NCBI GenBank assembly: GCA_036010965.1
Contig: DASCMO010000202.1
Location: 1 to 32,316 of the forward strand
Length of the DNA: 32,316 nucleotides
Direction: 5' to 3'
Origin: GCA-2686265 sp036010965
GTDB taxonomy: Bacteria > Planctomycetota > UBA1135 > GCA-002686595
A program made the translations under genes and the position numbers. Shown in pieces: positions 1 through 7,513 of the stretch; position 1 is the stretch's first letter; each line of letters opens with the position of its first letter. The notes under the pieces are model-generated. The model worked only from the letters and a program-made list of their open reading frames with translations, was not told where the DNA came from and searched no databases.

Positions 1-2
1 CG

Positions 3-533
3 GCCCTGCGGGAGGACATCTGGGCCATGGTCGGCTGCAGCATCTTCGGCGCGACTCTGGTCGTGCTGTACACGGCTTCCACGCTCTATCACTCGATCCT
101 CGCCCCGCGCATCAACCACGCCCTGCGGATCCTGGACCACGCGGCCATCTACCTCCTGATCGCCGGGACTTACACGCCCTTCATGCTGCACATCCGCGGC
201 CCCTGGGGCTGGGGCCTGTTTGGCCTGGTGTGGGCCCTCGCCATCACGGGCGTCGTCTTCAAGGTCGCCTCGCCACAACGCTTCCGGGAGGCTTCCCTGG
301 CCTCCTACGTGTTCCTCGGCTGGCTGGCCGTTGCCTGTCTCCCGCTGCTGATCGAGCATCTCGATTCCCCAGGCCTCAAGCTGCTGCTGGCCGGCGGTCT
401 GGCCTACACCGGCGGGATCGTCTTCTACTCCTGGCGCAGCCTGCCCTATCACCACGCGATCTGGCACCTGTGCGTGCTGCTCGGCAGCGCCCTGCACTTC
501 TTTTCGGTCCTGGACCTGGTGCAGGCCGGCTGA
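3..533 (+). CDS. Hemolysin III / PAQR family membrane protein (5' truncated)
   Basis: This is an integral membrane protein of the hemolysin III (YqfA/PAQR) family, whose members are seven-helix proteins of uncertain activity. Visible family hallmarks are the segment YTASTLYHS near the start, LDHAAIYLLIAGTYTPF in the middle, and HHAIWHLCVLLGSALHFF at the C-terminus; their conserved histidines and aspartate form the metal site in PAQR proteins. The first in-frame ATG is at 27, but the frame is open to the window edge and the family normally has about 30-50 more residues, including the first helix. The true start therefore probably lies outside the window. Stop TGA is at 531-533. It is followed by 67 bases before the next gene on the same strand, so co-transcription is possible but not shown. 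Confidence 0.85.
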   Translation, partial: ALREDIWAMVGCSIFGATLVVLYTASTLYHSILAPRINHALRILDHAAIYLLIAGTYTPFMLHIRGPWGWGLFGLVWALAITGVVFKVASPQRFREASLASYVFLGWLAVACLPLLIEHLDSPGLKLLLAGGLAYTGGIVFYSWRSLPYHHAIWHLCVLLGSALHFFSVLDLVQAG

Positions 534-600
534 AGCGCGCCGCCGCCCTTGCCGCCGAGGCGTCCGAGCGCGAGGATCAGCGCCTGGAAACCTCCCGTTG

Positions 601-2463
601 ATGATCCACGCCGCACTCCTGTCCGTGGTGCTCGCAGCCAGCGGTGCGCTGAATCCGCAGCGACCGAACATCCTCTGGCTCTCCTGCGAGGACATCGGAC
701 CGGCCCTGGGCTGCTACGGCGAGGCGCACGCGATCACGCCGGAGCTCGACGCCCTCGCATCCCAGGGTGTGCGCTACACGCGCGCCTTCACCATCGCGGG
801 CGTCTGCGCGCCGTGCCGCTCGAGCATCATCACGGGCCTAAGCCCGACCTCGCTCGGCACGCACCCGATGCGCAGCCAGATCGACCTGCCCGCAGCGCTG
901 CGGCCCTTCCCGGCCCTCCTGCGCGAGGCCGGTTATCACTGCACCAACAACGCCAAGACCGACTACCAGTTCAGCACGCCAGCGGACACCTGGGACCACA
1001 GCGGGAGGGGCGCCCACTGGCGCGAGCGCCAGCCCGGCCAGCCCTTCTTCGCCGTCTTCAACTTCACTGGCTGCCACGAGAGCGGCATCGTCGACGACGC
1101 CAAGTACGAGCGAGTGACGGCGGTCCTCGAGCCGAACCAGCGCCGCGATCCCTCGCGCATCAAGCCGCCGCCCTACTACCCCGACACGCCGGCCGTGCGG
1201 GAGGACCTGCGACGCTACCACGAGCTGATCACGGCCATGGATCACTGGATCGGGTTGCGCCTTGCGGAGCTCGAGGCCGACGGTCTGAGCGAGGAGACGA
1301 TCGTCTTCTTCTGGTCTGACCACGGTGCGGGCCTGCCACGCGCCAAGCGCTGGGTCTACGACTCCGGTACCCACGTGCCCCTCATCGTGCGTGTCCCCGA
1401 GCGCTTCCGGATCGGAGAGCAGGGCGCCCCGGGGAGCGTCGACGGACAGCTCGTCAGTTCCCTCGACCTGGCGCCGACGGTCCTACCCCTGGCCGGCGCC
1501 GAGCTTCCGGCGCACCTGCAAGGACGAGCCTTCCTCGGCTCCGAACTCGGTCCGCCGCGCGCCTTCGTGTTCGGCGTCCGCGACCGGATGGACGAGCGCA
1601 ACGACATCGTGCGCAGCGTGCGCGGCCCGCGCTTCCGCTACGTGCGCAACTTCGAGCCCTGGAAACCCTACGCACAGTATTTGAACACGCCCGAGAAGGG
1701 CGCGACCATGCAGGCCCTGCGGCGCCTGCACGCCACCGACGACCTGCCGCCGGCGGCGGCGCGTTTCCTGGCGCCCACCAAGCCGAGCGAGGAGCTCTAC
1801 GACCTCGAACGCGACCCGTTCGAGGTGCGCAATCTCGCCGGCGATCCCGACCGGCGCCAGAACCTCCTGAGGATGGGCGCCGTACTCGAGGAGTGGATGA
1901 TCGAACGGCGCGACCTGGGGCTCGTGCCGGAGTCCGACCTCTTCGAGCGCGCGCGAGTTCTCGGGACGCGCTGGGACATCCTGCGCCGCCCTGGTGGGGC
2001 CGACCTCCTGAGGAGCCTGCTGGACGCCGCCAGCCTGGCGGCCGAAGTGGGCGAAACGGCGCGCGCCGCCCAGACCGCGCTCCTCGCCCGGGACGACGCG
2101 GCCCTGCGTTTCTGGGGCGCGATAGGGCTCGGCAACCAAACTCTGCCCGCCGCCGGCCTCGACCCGCGCATGATGGAGTTCCTTGAGGATCCGGCGCCCT
2201 GTGTGCGCATCGCCGCCGCGCGCGCAGTCGCGCGCGGAGGCCACCTCAAGCGAGCCCTGGCCGTCCTCACCGCCGAGCTGCGCGGCGCGAACCCCTGGGC
2301 ACGCCTGGAGGCGGTGCTCGTACTCGACGAACTTGACGAGGCCGCGCGTCCGGCCCAGGCGGCCCTAGAGCAGGCCCTCGTCGACCAACCCAACAAGTAC
2401 ATCGTGCGCGTCGCCAACCGCGCCCTGAACGAGCTGCTCGAGACGGACCGCAAGACACGCTGA
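601..2463 (+). CDS. Exported sulfatase with C-terminal HEAT-like repeats
   Basis: This is a type I (formylglycine-dependent) sulfatase of the alkaline phosphatase fold, which hydrolyses sulfate esters, probably on polysaccharides. From ATG 601 the protein has 620 residues. A TTG at 598 directly precedes it, but ATG is preferred. Residues 1-17 look like a short signal peptide. RPNILWLSCEDIG (21-33) supplies metal ligands. The CAPCR motif (69-73) matches CxPxR, so Cys69 is the predicted formylglycine residue. SDHG (Asp240, His241) followed by a GTHVP segment supplies further metal and sulfate contacts. The sulfatase domain ends near residue 450. Residues 452-620 are alpha-helical, with HEAT-like units such as VRIAAARAVARGG and ARLEAVLVLDEL. 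The substrate cannot be told from sequence. The gene converges with the next one with only 9 bases between the stops. Confidence 0.93.
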   Translation: MIHAALLSVVLAASGALNPQRPNILWLSCEDIGPALGCYGEAHAITPELDALASQGVRYTRAFTIAGVCAPCRSSIITGLSPTSLGTHPMRSQIDLPAALRPFPALLREAGYHCTNNAKTDYQFSTPADTWDHSGRGAHWRERQPGQPFFAVFNFTGCHESGIVDDAKYERVTAVLEPNQRRDPSRIKPPPYYPDTPAVREDLRRYHELITAMDHWIGLRLAELEADGLSEETIVFFWSDHGAGLPRAKRWVYDSGTHVPLIVRVPERFRIGEQGAPGSVDGQLVSSLDLAPTVLPLAGAELPAHLQGRAFLGSELGPPRAFVFGVRDRMDERNDIVRSVRGPRFRYVRNFEPWKPYAQYLNTPEKGATMQALRRLHATDDLPPAAARFLAPTKPSEELYDLERDPFEVRNLAGDPDRRQNLLRMGAVLEEWMIERRDLGLVPESDLFERARVLGTRWDILRRPGGADLLRSLLDAASLAAEVGETARAAQTALLARDDAALRFWGAIGLGNQTLPAAGLDPRMMEFLEDPAPCVRIAAARAVARGGHLKRALAVLTAELRGANPWARLEAVLVLDELDEAARPAQAALEQALVDQPNKYIVRVANRALNELLETDRKTR

Positions 2464-2472
2464 GGGACGCGT

Positions 2473-4311
2473 TCAGTCATTCAAGAGCGCCGCGGCCCGC
2501 TCACGCAAGAGCGGATCGGGGCTCTCGCGCAGGACCCGCTTCAGGTCGGCGCGCGCCTCCGCTTCGCGCCCCAGAGCGTGATAGCTACGGGCTCGACCGA
2601 AGACGGCGGATATCAGGGATGGGTCGAGGGCCAGGGCGCGCTGGAAGGCAGCGAGAGCTTTCCCCGGGCGCTCCAGCTCCAGCAGGCACAGGCCGCGGTT
2701 GATGCGCGCAGAAGGCCTTGCGGGAGCCAAGGCGATGGCCCGATCGAAGGCTTCGAGAGCCTCCGCGGCGAGGCCGAGGCGACGCAGGGCGACGCCTCGC
2801 AGGGACTCAGCCCTCGGGTGATCGGGTTGCAGTTCCAGCGCGCGCTCGAGGTCACCCAGCGCCTCGCCTGGCGCCACATTTCGCTGGCCGAGAGCGACGA
2901 AGGCCCCCGCCAGGTCGCGCATCTCGACAGTCTCGCAGTTCACTCCGCTCGGCGGCGCCCCCGCTGCGCGCGCCGCATTCGTGGCCTCGATCAACTCAAT
3001 CGCACGGTCGAAACTGGCTCGCGCCAGCTCACCGCGCCCCTCCCCGAAGCGGGCCACGCCAAGCTCGTAATGTGCGCGCATGTTCTCCGGCGCCACCTCG
3101 ACCACCGACTGCCACAGCGCCTCCTCGCTCAGGTAGTCCCGGTTGCGCCGCACGGTGGTCCATCCCAGAGCGAGCGCGGCGGCCGCCAGGGGCAAGGCGG
3201 GAGGCAGCCCAGTCCGCACGCACAGAGCGCGGCCCGCTCCGACGGCGATGGCGATCACCCCCACCAGTGGCAGGTACATCCGGTACTCGGCCATCAGGTC
3301 GTTGATCGGCACGAAGCTCGAGGTGGTCGCCAGGGCCAGAAACAACCACGCACCGGCAACACCGATCCACGAACGGCGACGCAGAGCCCACAGGCTCCCC
3401 ATGACTCCGGCAGCGATCCCCATCAGAGGTAGCCCGACGGCCCTCCCGCCGTAGGCGGCCGCGCGCTGGTAGTCGAAGCACAGTGGATCCGGCCATAGAG
3501 CGAGGCGCAGGTAGTCGAGCACGATTCCCGGCTGGCTGAGGGCGTAGCGCAGGGATCCGATGGCGGCGTGCGAGGTGCCCAGGCGCGGCAGAACGACCAG
3601 GGCACCCAGGGCGAGGGCCACGGCCATCACTCCGTAGATCGACCGCCGCTCTCGCAGGGCGGCGCGCAATGAGGGAGCCAGGAGCACGGCGTCGAACACC
3701 ACGGCGACCGGGAAGACCGCCACCATCGTCTCCTTGGTCCCCAGGCCGGCGAAGAACGACAACAGGGCCAGTCCGCTCCACAGGCGCCGGGGCCCACCAC
3801 CGGCAAGGCGCACGATCGAGTAGATCACCCCCAGAAAGAAGAGCCCCATGAGCGACTCCCCGCGCTGCCAGAGGTAGGTCACCGCCATGGTCGAGAGCGG
3901 GTGCAGGACCCACAGCAGCGAGACGGCGAAGGCCAGCGAGTTCGCCTGGGAACCCAGGCGTCTCTCCAGGAGCGGCCCGCCCAGGGTCCGACGCAGCAAC
4001 CCGAAGAGCAGCAGAGCCGCCGCCAGGTGGATCGCGATGTTGGTCGCGCGGTAGACGCGGGGGTCGAGCCCACCCAGGGCGCGGTTGATCGCCAGGGTGG
4101 TGTTCAGGACGGGTCGGCTGGCGACGTGGCCACCCGGGGGCCAGAGGCGCTCGAGGGAGGCGTCCTCGACAATGAAGTAGCGGTCATCGAACTGGAAGGG
4201 CCCCGGCAGGGCGTTCCAGTAGACCGCCAGTCCCGCCGCGACCAGAAGCAACGGGAAGAGCCAGGCGCGACGGCGCTCAGGTGTACAAGACCTGTCGTAC
4301 CTGTCGGTCAT
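2473..4311 (-). CDS. TMTC-like GT-C membrane glycosyltransferase with C-terminal TPRs (copy 1)
   Basis: This 612-residue polytopic protein resembles TMTC/DUF1736 O-mannosyltransferase-like proteins. Those are GT-C enzymes using polyprenyl-phosphate sugar donors, with the active site facing the exocytoplasmic side. The first membrane segment (about 17-35) is followed by FQFDD (Asp42-Asp43), the expected acidic motif in the first loop. The segment HPLSTMAVTYLWQRGESL is typical of the family. About ten hydrophobic stretches follow, ending near RNRDYLSEEALWQ. The last 200 residues are TPRs, for example RALELQPDHPRAESLRGVAL. The ATG at 4309-4311 overlaps the upstream gene's TGA in ATGA, so translation is probably coupled. 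This is the last gene of the five-gene minus-strand operon. It is a close paralogue of its upstream neighbour. The acceptor (protein or glycan) is unknown. Confidence 0.88.
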   Translation of the reverse strand: MTDRYDRSCTPERRRAWLFPLLLVAAGLAVYWNALPGPFQFDDRYFIVEDASLERLWPPGGHVASRPVLNTTLAINRALGGLDPRVYRATNIAIHLAAALLLFGLLRRTLGGPLLERRLGSQANSLAFAVSLLWVLHPLSTMAVTYLWQRGESLMGLFFLGVIYSIVRLAGGGPRRLWSGLALLSFFAGLGTKETMVAVFPVAVVFDAVLLAPSLRAALRERRSIYGVMAVALALGALVVLPRLGTSHAAIGSLRYALSQPGIVLDYLRLALWPDPLCFDYQRAAAYGGRAVGLPLMGIAAGVMGSLWALRRRSWIGVAGAWLFLALATTSSFVPINDLMAEYRMYLPLVGVIAIAVGAGRALCVRTGLPPALPLAAAALALGWTTVRRNRDYLSEEALWQSVVEVAPENMRAHYELGVARFGEGRGELARASFDRAIELIEATNAARAAGAPPSGVNCETVEMRDLAGAFVALGQRNVAPGEALGDLERALELQPDHPRAESLRGVALRRLGLAAEALEAFDRAIALAPARPSARINRGLCLLELERPGKALAAFQRALALDPSLISAVFGRARSYHALGREAEARADLKRVLRESPDPLLRERAAALLND

Positions 4312-6158
4312 TTCATGCGTTCCAGCATGCGCCGCGCTTCGGATCGCAGCTGCGCGCTGTCGGCGTTGCGCAGCAAGACCTCCAGATCCTCTCTGGCCTC
4401 AGCCGGCGAGTCCACCGCGAGGTGCGCGCGCGCCCGGCCGTATTGGGCGGCGCCCAGTCCCGGCTCGAGGGCCAGGGCCCGATCAAAGGCCGCCCGTGCC
4501 TCAGGCGCGCGCCCGAGGTCCAGCAGCACCAGACCGCGGTTGCAGCGCGGGCGGGAATAGTCCGGACGGAGCTCGATGCTGCGCTCGAAGCACTCCAGGG
4601 CTCGCTCGCGCTCCCCGAGGGTGCGCAGGGTGATACCCAGGTTCATCTGGAAGTCAGCCGAGGTGGGATCGAGTTCGACGGCACGCTCGAAGGGACCCAG
4701 CGCCGAGGCCGGGGTGGATGCGGCCCGACCCAGGCGAAAGAAGGCCACGCCGAGCACATCGAGAGGCAAGGCGGCGCAGTTCACGCCCCGCGCCGGGTCG
4801 CCGGCCTCGACCGACGCACTGTGACGCCGAGCCAGCACCAGGGCCTCGTCGAGGGCATCCATCGCGCGCCCCAGATCACCGGCTCGCAGGGCCGTCACAC
4901 CCAGCATGTAGCGCGCTCGGTGGTTGTCCGGCGCGATCTCCACGACCGATTGCCACAACCCCTCCTCGCTCAGGTAGTCCCGGTTACGCCCCACCGTCAG
5001 CCCTGCGAGCGCCAGGGCGACGAGGGCCAGAAGGACCTGGGGCGGAAGGAATGCCCAGCGGCACAGCAGGCGCCCGGCACCCACCGCGAGGGCGATCACG
5101 CCCACCAACGGCAAGTACATGCGGTACTCGACCATCAGGTCGTTGATGGGCACGAAGCTCGACGTCGGCGCCAGGATCAAGAACGCCCACGCACCGCAGA
5201 CGCCCATCCACGAACCTCGCGAGAGCCCCCAGGCGGTCCCGATCAGCGCTGCACCGACGCACATCGCAGCGGGCACGGTGGCCCAGAAACCGTAGGCCGC
5301 CGGGCGCTGATAGTCGAAGCACAAGGGGTCTGGCCAGCAGGCAAGACGCAGGTAATCGAGCATCACTCCCGGCTGGCTCGCGGCATAGCGTAAGGGGCCG
5401 ATGGCGTCGTAGGAGGTGTCGAGGCCCGGGAGCACGACGGCGGCACCGGCGACGAGACTCGCCGTCATCACGCCGTAGATCCATCGCCGGCGCGAGAGGG
5501 CGGCCAGGATCGAAGGTGACACCAGCGCACCGTCGAAGAGCACGGCGACGGGCAGGACCGTCACCATCGTTTCCTTGGTTCCCAGGCCGGCGAAGAACGA
5601 CAACAGGGCCACGGCGCTCCACAGCCAGCGCTTTCCGCCCTGGGCCAGGCGCACGATCGCGTAGAGGACCGCCAGAAAGAAGAGCCCCATGAGCGACTCG
5701 CCGCGCTGCCAGACGTAGGTGACCGCCATGGTCGAGAGCGGGTGCACGGCCCACAGCAGGGCAACGGCGAAGGCCAAAAAGTCCGCTTCCCCCGCAAGAT
5801 GCTCCCCCAGACGCGGCCCACCCAGGGTGCGGCGCAACAGGCCGAAGAGCAGCAGCACCGCGGCCAGGTGGATCGCGATGTTCGTGGCGTGATAGCCGCG
5901 CGGATCAAGGCCGCCCAGGGTGCGGTTGAGCGCCAGGCTGGTGGTCAGGATCGGGCGGTTGGCGTGTCGCCCGCCGATGGGCCAGAGGTGCTCGAGGGAG
6001 TCGTCCTCGACGATGAAGTAGTGGTCATCGAACTGAAAGGAAGCCGGGAGGGCGTTCCAGTAGACCGCCAGGCCGGCAGCGATCAGAAGAGCTGGAAAGA
6101 CCCAGCGCTTCCAGGGCGGCGCGCCCCGCGGCTCATCGGTGTCTGGACTCGCGGTCAT
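4308..6158 (-). CDS. TMTC-like GT-C membrane glycosyltransferase with C-terminal TPRs (copy 2)
   Basis: This 616-residue paralogue of the next gene downstream has the same order of parts. It has an N-terminal membrane segment, FQFDD (Asp44-Asp45), HPLSTMAVTYVWQRGESL, repeated hydrophobic helices, RNRDYLSEEGLWQ, then four or more TPRs up to MLERMK. By family it is a GT-C transferase working on the outer side of the cytoplasmic membrane with a lipid-phosphate sugar. The frame is open to 6212, but ATG at 6156-6158 is chosen because it forms an ATGA overlap with the stop of the upstream glycosyltransferase, matching the other junctions of this operon. An 18-residue Arg/Gly-rich extension before it is unconvincing. 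Conservation between the two copies is strongest in the membrane half and weaker in the TPRs, which suggests divergence in partner or acceptor. Confidence 0.88.
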   Translation of the reverse strand: MTASPDTDEPRGAPPWKRWVFPALLIAAGLAVYWNALPASFQFDDHYFIVEDDSLEHLWPIGGRHANRPILTTSLALNRTLGGLDPRGYHATNIAIHLAAVLLLFGLLRRTLGGPRLGEHLAGEADFLAFAVALLWAVHPLSTMAVTYVWQRGESLMGLFFLAVLYAIVRLAQGGKRWLWSAVALLSFFAGLGTKETMVTVLPVAVLFDGALVSPSILAALSRRRWIYGVMTASLVAGAAVVLPGLDTSYDAIGPLRYAASQPGVMLDYLRLACWPDPLCFDYQRPAAYGFWATVPAAMCVGAALIGTAWGLSRGSWMGVCGAWAFLILAPTSSFVPINDLMVEYRMYLPLVGVIALAVGAGRLLCRWAFLPPQVLLALVALALAGLTVGRNRDYLSEEGLWQSVVEIAPDNHRARYMLGVTALRAGDLGRAMDALDEALVLARRHSASVEAGDPARGVNCAALPLDVLGVAFFRLGRAASTPASALGPFERAVELDPTSADFQMNLGITLRTLGERERALECFERSIELRPDYSRPRCNRGLVLLDLGRAPEARAAFDRALALEPGLGAAQYGRARAHLAVDSPAEAREDLEVLLRNADSAQLRSEARRMLERMK

Positions 6159-7174
6159 GGCATGACTTCCGCCCGGCCCTGATCGAGCGCGCGCGAACCG
6201 CTCACGAGGCACCAGAGATAGGCGCCGGCCGAGTAGAGAAAGTAGACCTGATGGAAGAGCGTCCCGACCAGGGCGATCAGCGGGCCGCCCGCTCGCAAGA
6301 ACGTCAGGGCCAGGTGCCGGTTGGCAAGGAAGGCGACCGCCAGCAGGAGCGCGGGAATGGGTGGGCCGATGACACCCGCGATCGCCGCCGCACCCGTCGC
6401 CGCCAGGGCCGCGGCCAACAGGGCCTTCGCCCGCTCCCCAAACCCCACGTTCAGGTCACCGAAAGCTCCGGGATATTCGCGCATCAGCCGCGCCCACGGA
6501 AGGGCCCGTAGGGTGATGTCGGTCCGGATCGCCGTACGCCAGGTCCAGACCTTCAGATGGGTGGCCGAGAGAGCGGGGTCGCGCCGGATCCGACCTCCAG
6601 CTGCCCGCAGTCGACGGCCGAGGTCGATGTCCTCGATGCTCGGCCGCGTAAAAAGATCCGCGTCGAACCCCCGCGCCGCCTCGAAAGCCTCGCGCCGCAC
6701 CGCACCCAGGCCCGACCAGAACGTCGCCGCGTCCTCGCTGGGTTCACGGTGGACGTGGTGGTGGCGAAGGTTGACGTACAGGCTGGCGAGGTTGCGCGCG
6801 ACGGGTTGGGCGTCGTAGGAGCCGAAAACGGCCGTCGCCCCACCGTCGCCCAGGGTCTCGGCAACGCGCCGCACGGCGTCGGCGTGGACGACCACGTCCG
6901 CGTCGACGAACAGCAGCACCTCACCAGCGGCTGCGGCCGCACCAAGGTTACGTGCCCGGGCCGGTCCACCCGGCTCGTCTCCCGCGCGCAGGACGCGCGC
7001 CCCCAGGGCGGCGGCGCGCTCGCCGGAACCGTCGCGCGAGCCGTCGTCCACCACGATCACCTCGTCGAGCAGGCCTCGACCGGCGGCCATCAAGGCGGGC
7101 AGGCTACGCTCAAGGTGGGCTCGCCCATCGTGAACGGGCACGACCGCCGTGATGGTGGGGAGCGCCTCCGCCAT
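6155..7174 (-). CDS. Family 2 glycosyltransferase with C-terminal membrane helices
   Basis: This 339-residue GT-A fold transferase has a clear GT2 core. ITAVVPVHDG starts the Rossmann-like fold, EVIVVDDGSRDGS binds the nucleotide, LLFVDADVVV carries the DxD metal motif, and SIEDIDLGRRLRAAGG carries the ED catalytic-base motif. After residue about 240 there are three or four hydrophobic stretches, so it is membrane anchored, as in enzymes that load sugars onto polyprenyl phosphate or extend lipid-linked glycans. The ATG at 7172-7174 lies 6 bases downstream of the stop of the 110-residue gene, and its own stop overlaps the next start in ATGA. Its place just ahead of two GT-C proteins suggests it could make their lipid-linked donor; this is inference from order and topology only. 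Confidence 0.9.
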   Translation of the reverse strand: MAEALPTITAVVPVHDGRAHLERSLPALMAAGRGLLDEVIVVDDGSRDGSGERAAALGARVLRAGDEPGGPARARNLGAAAAAGEVLLFVDADVVVHADAVRRVAETLGDGGATAVFGSYDAQPVARNLASLYVNLRHHHVHREPSEDAATFWSGLGAVRREAFEAARGFDADLFTRPSIEDIDLGRRLRAAGGRIRRDPALSATHLKVWTWRTAIRTDITLRALPWARLMREYPGAFGDLNVGFGERAKALLAAALAATGAAAIAGVIGPPIPALLLAVAFLANRHLALTFLRAGGPLIALVGTLFHQVYFLYSAGAYLWCLVSGSRALDQGRAEVMP

Positions 7175-7180
7175 CCCTAC

Positions 7181-7513
7181 TCACCCCTCGCCGTTCGAGC
7201 GCGAGTCGGGGCCCAGGCGGTTGTAGATACGAGCCAGCAGGAACCCGAAGCCGGCCCCCAGGCCGAAACCGTAGAGGGCCCCCAGCACACTGCCGCCCCA
7301 GGTCACCGTGTAACCCGGCAAGTAGTGGGCGAGCAACCCCAGATGAGCGCCCACATCCTCACCACCACGGATGACGAGCCAGGCGGTCATCAGAAACAGG
7401 ATCGAACCGAAGGCGCTCCCAAAGACGAGCGCCATCACCCGCGCCCGGAGGCGGACGACGGCCCCTTCTATCAGTAGGAGTTCGAGATCGCGGGCGCCGT
7501 CGTTCTCGCTCAC
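7181..7513 (-). CDS. Small two-helix membrane protein, stand-alone copy of the oxidoreductase C-terminal module
   Basis: This 110-residue protein has no function I recognise. It has a charged N-terminus, one hydrophobic helix at about 27-48, the motif LLAHYLPGYT (60-69) followed by TWGG, and a glycine-rich second helix at about 73-95. The C-terminus is polar. The whole hydrophobic part aligns without large gaps with the last 100 residues of the FAD oxidoreductase encoded just upstream, which reads LLGNYLFGYT followed by SWAG at the same place. The start is GTG at 7511-7513, forming a GTGA overlap with the upstream stop. The gene is very likely translationally coupled to the oxidoreductase. 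It may form a hetero-oligomer with the homologous tail of that protein, although this is inference. Confidence 0.8.
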   Translation of the reverse strand: MSENDGARDLELLLIEGAVVRLRARVMALVFGSAFGSILFLMTAWLVIRGGEDVGAHLGLLAHYLPGYTVTWGGSVLGALYGFGLGAGFGFLLARIYNRLGPDSRSNGEG

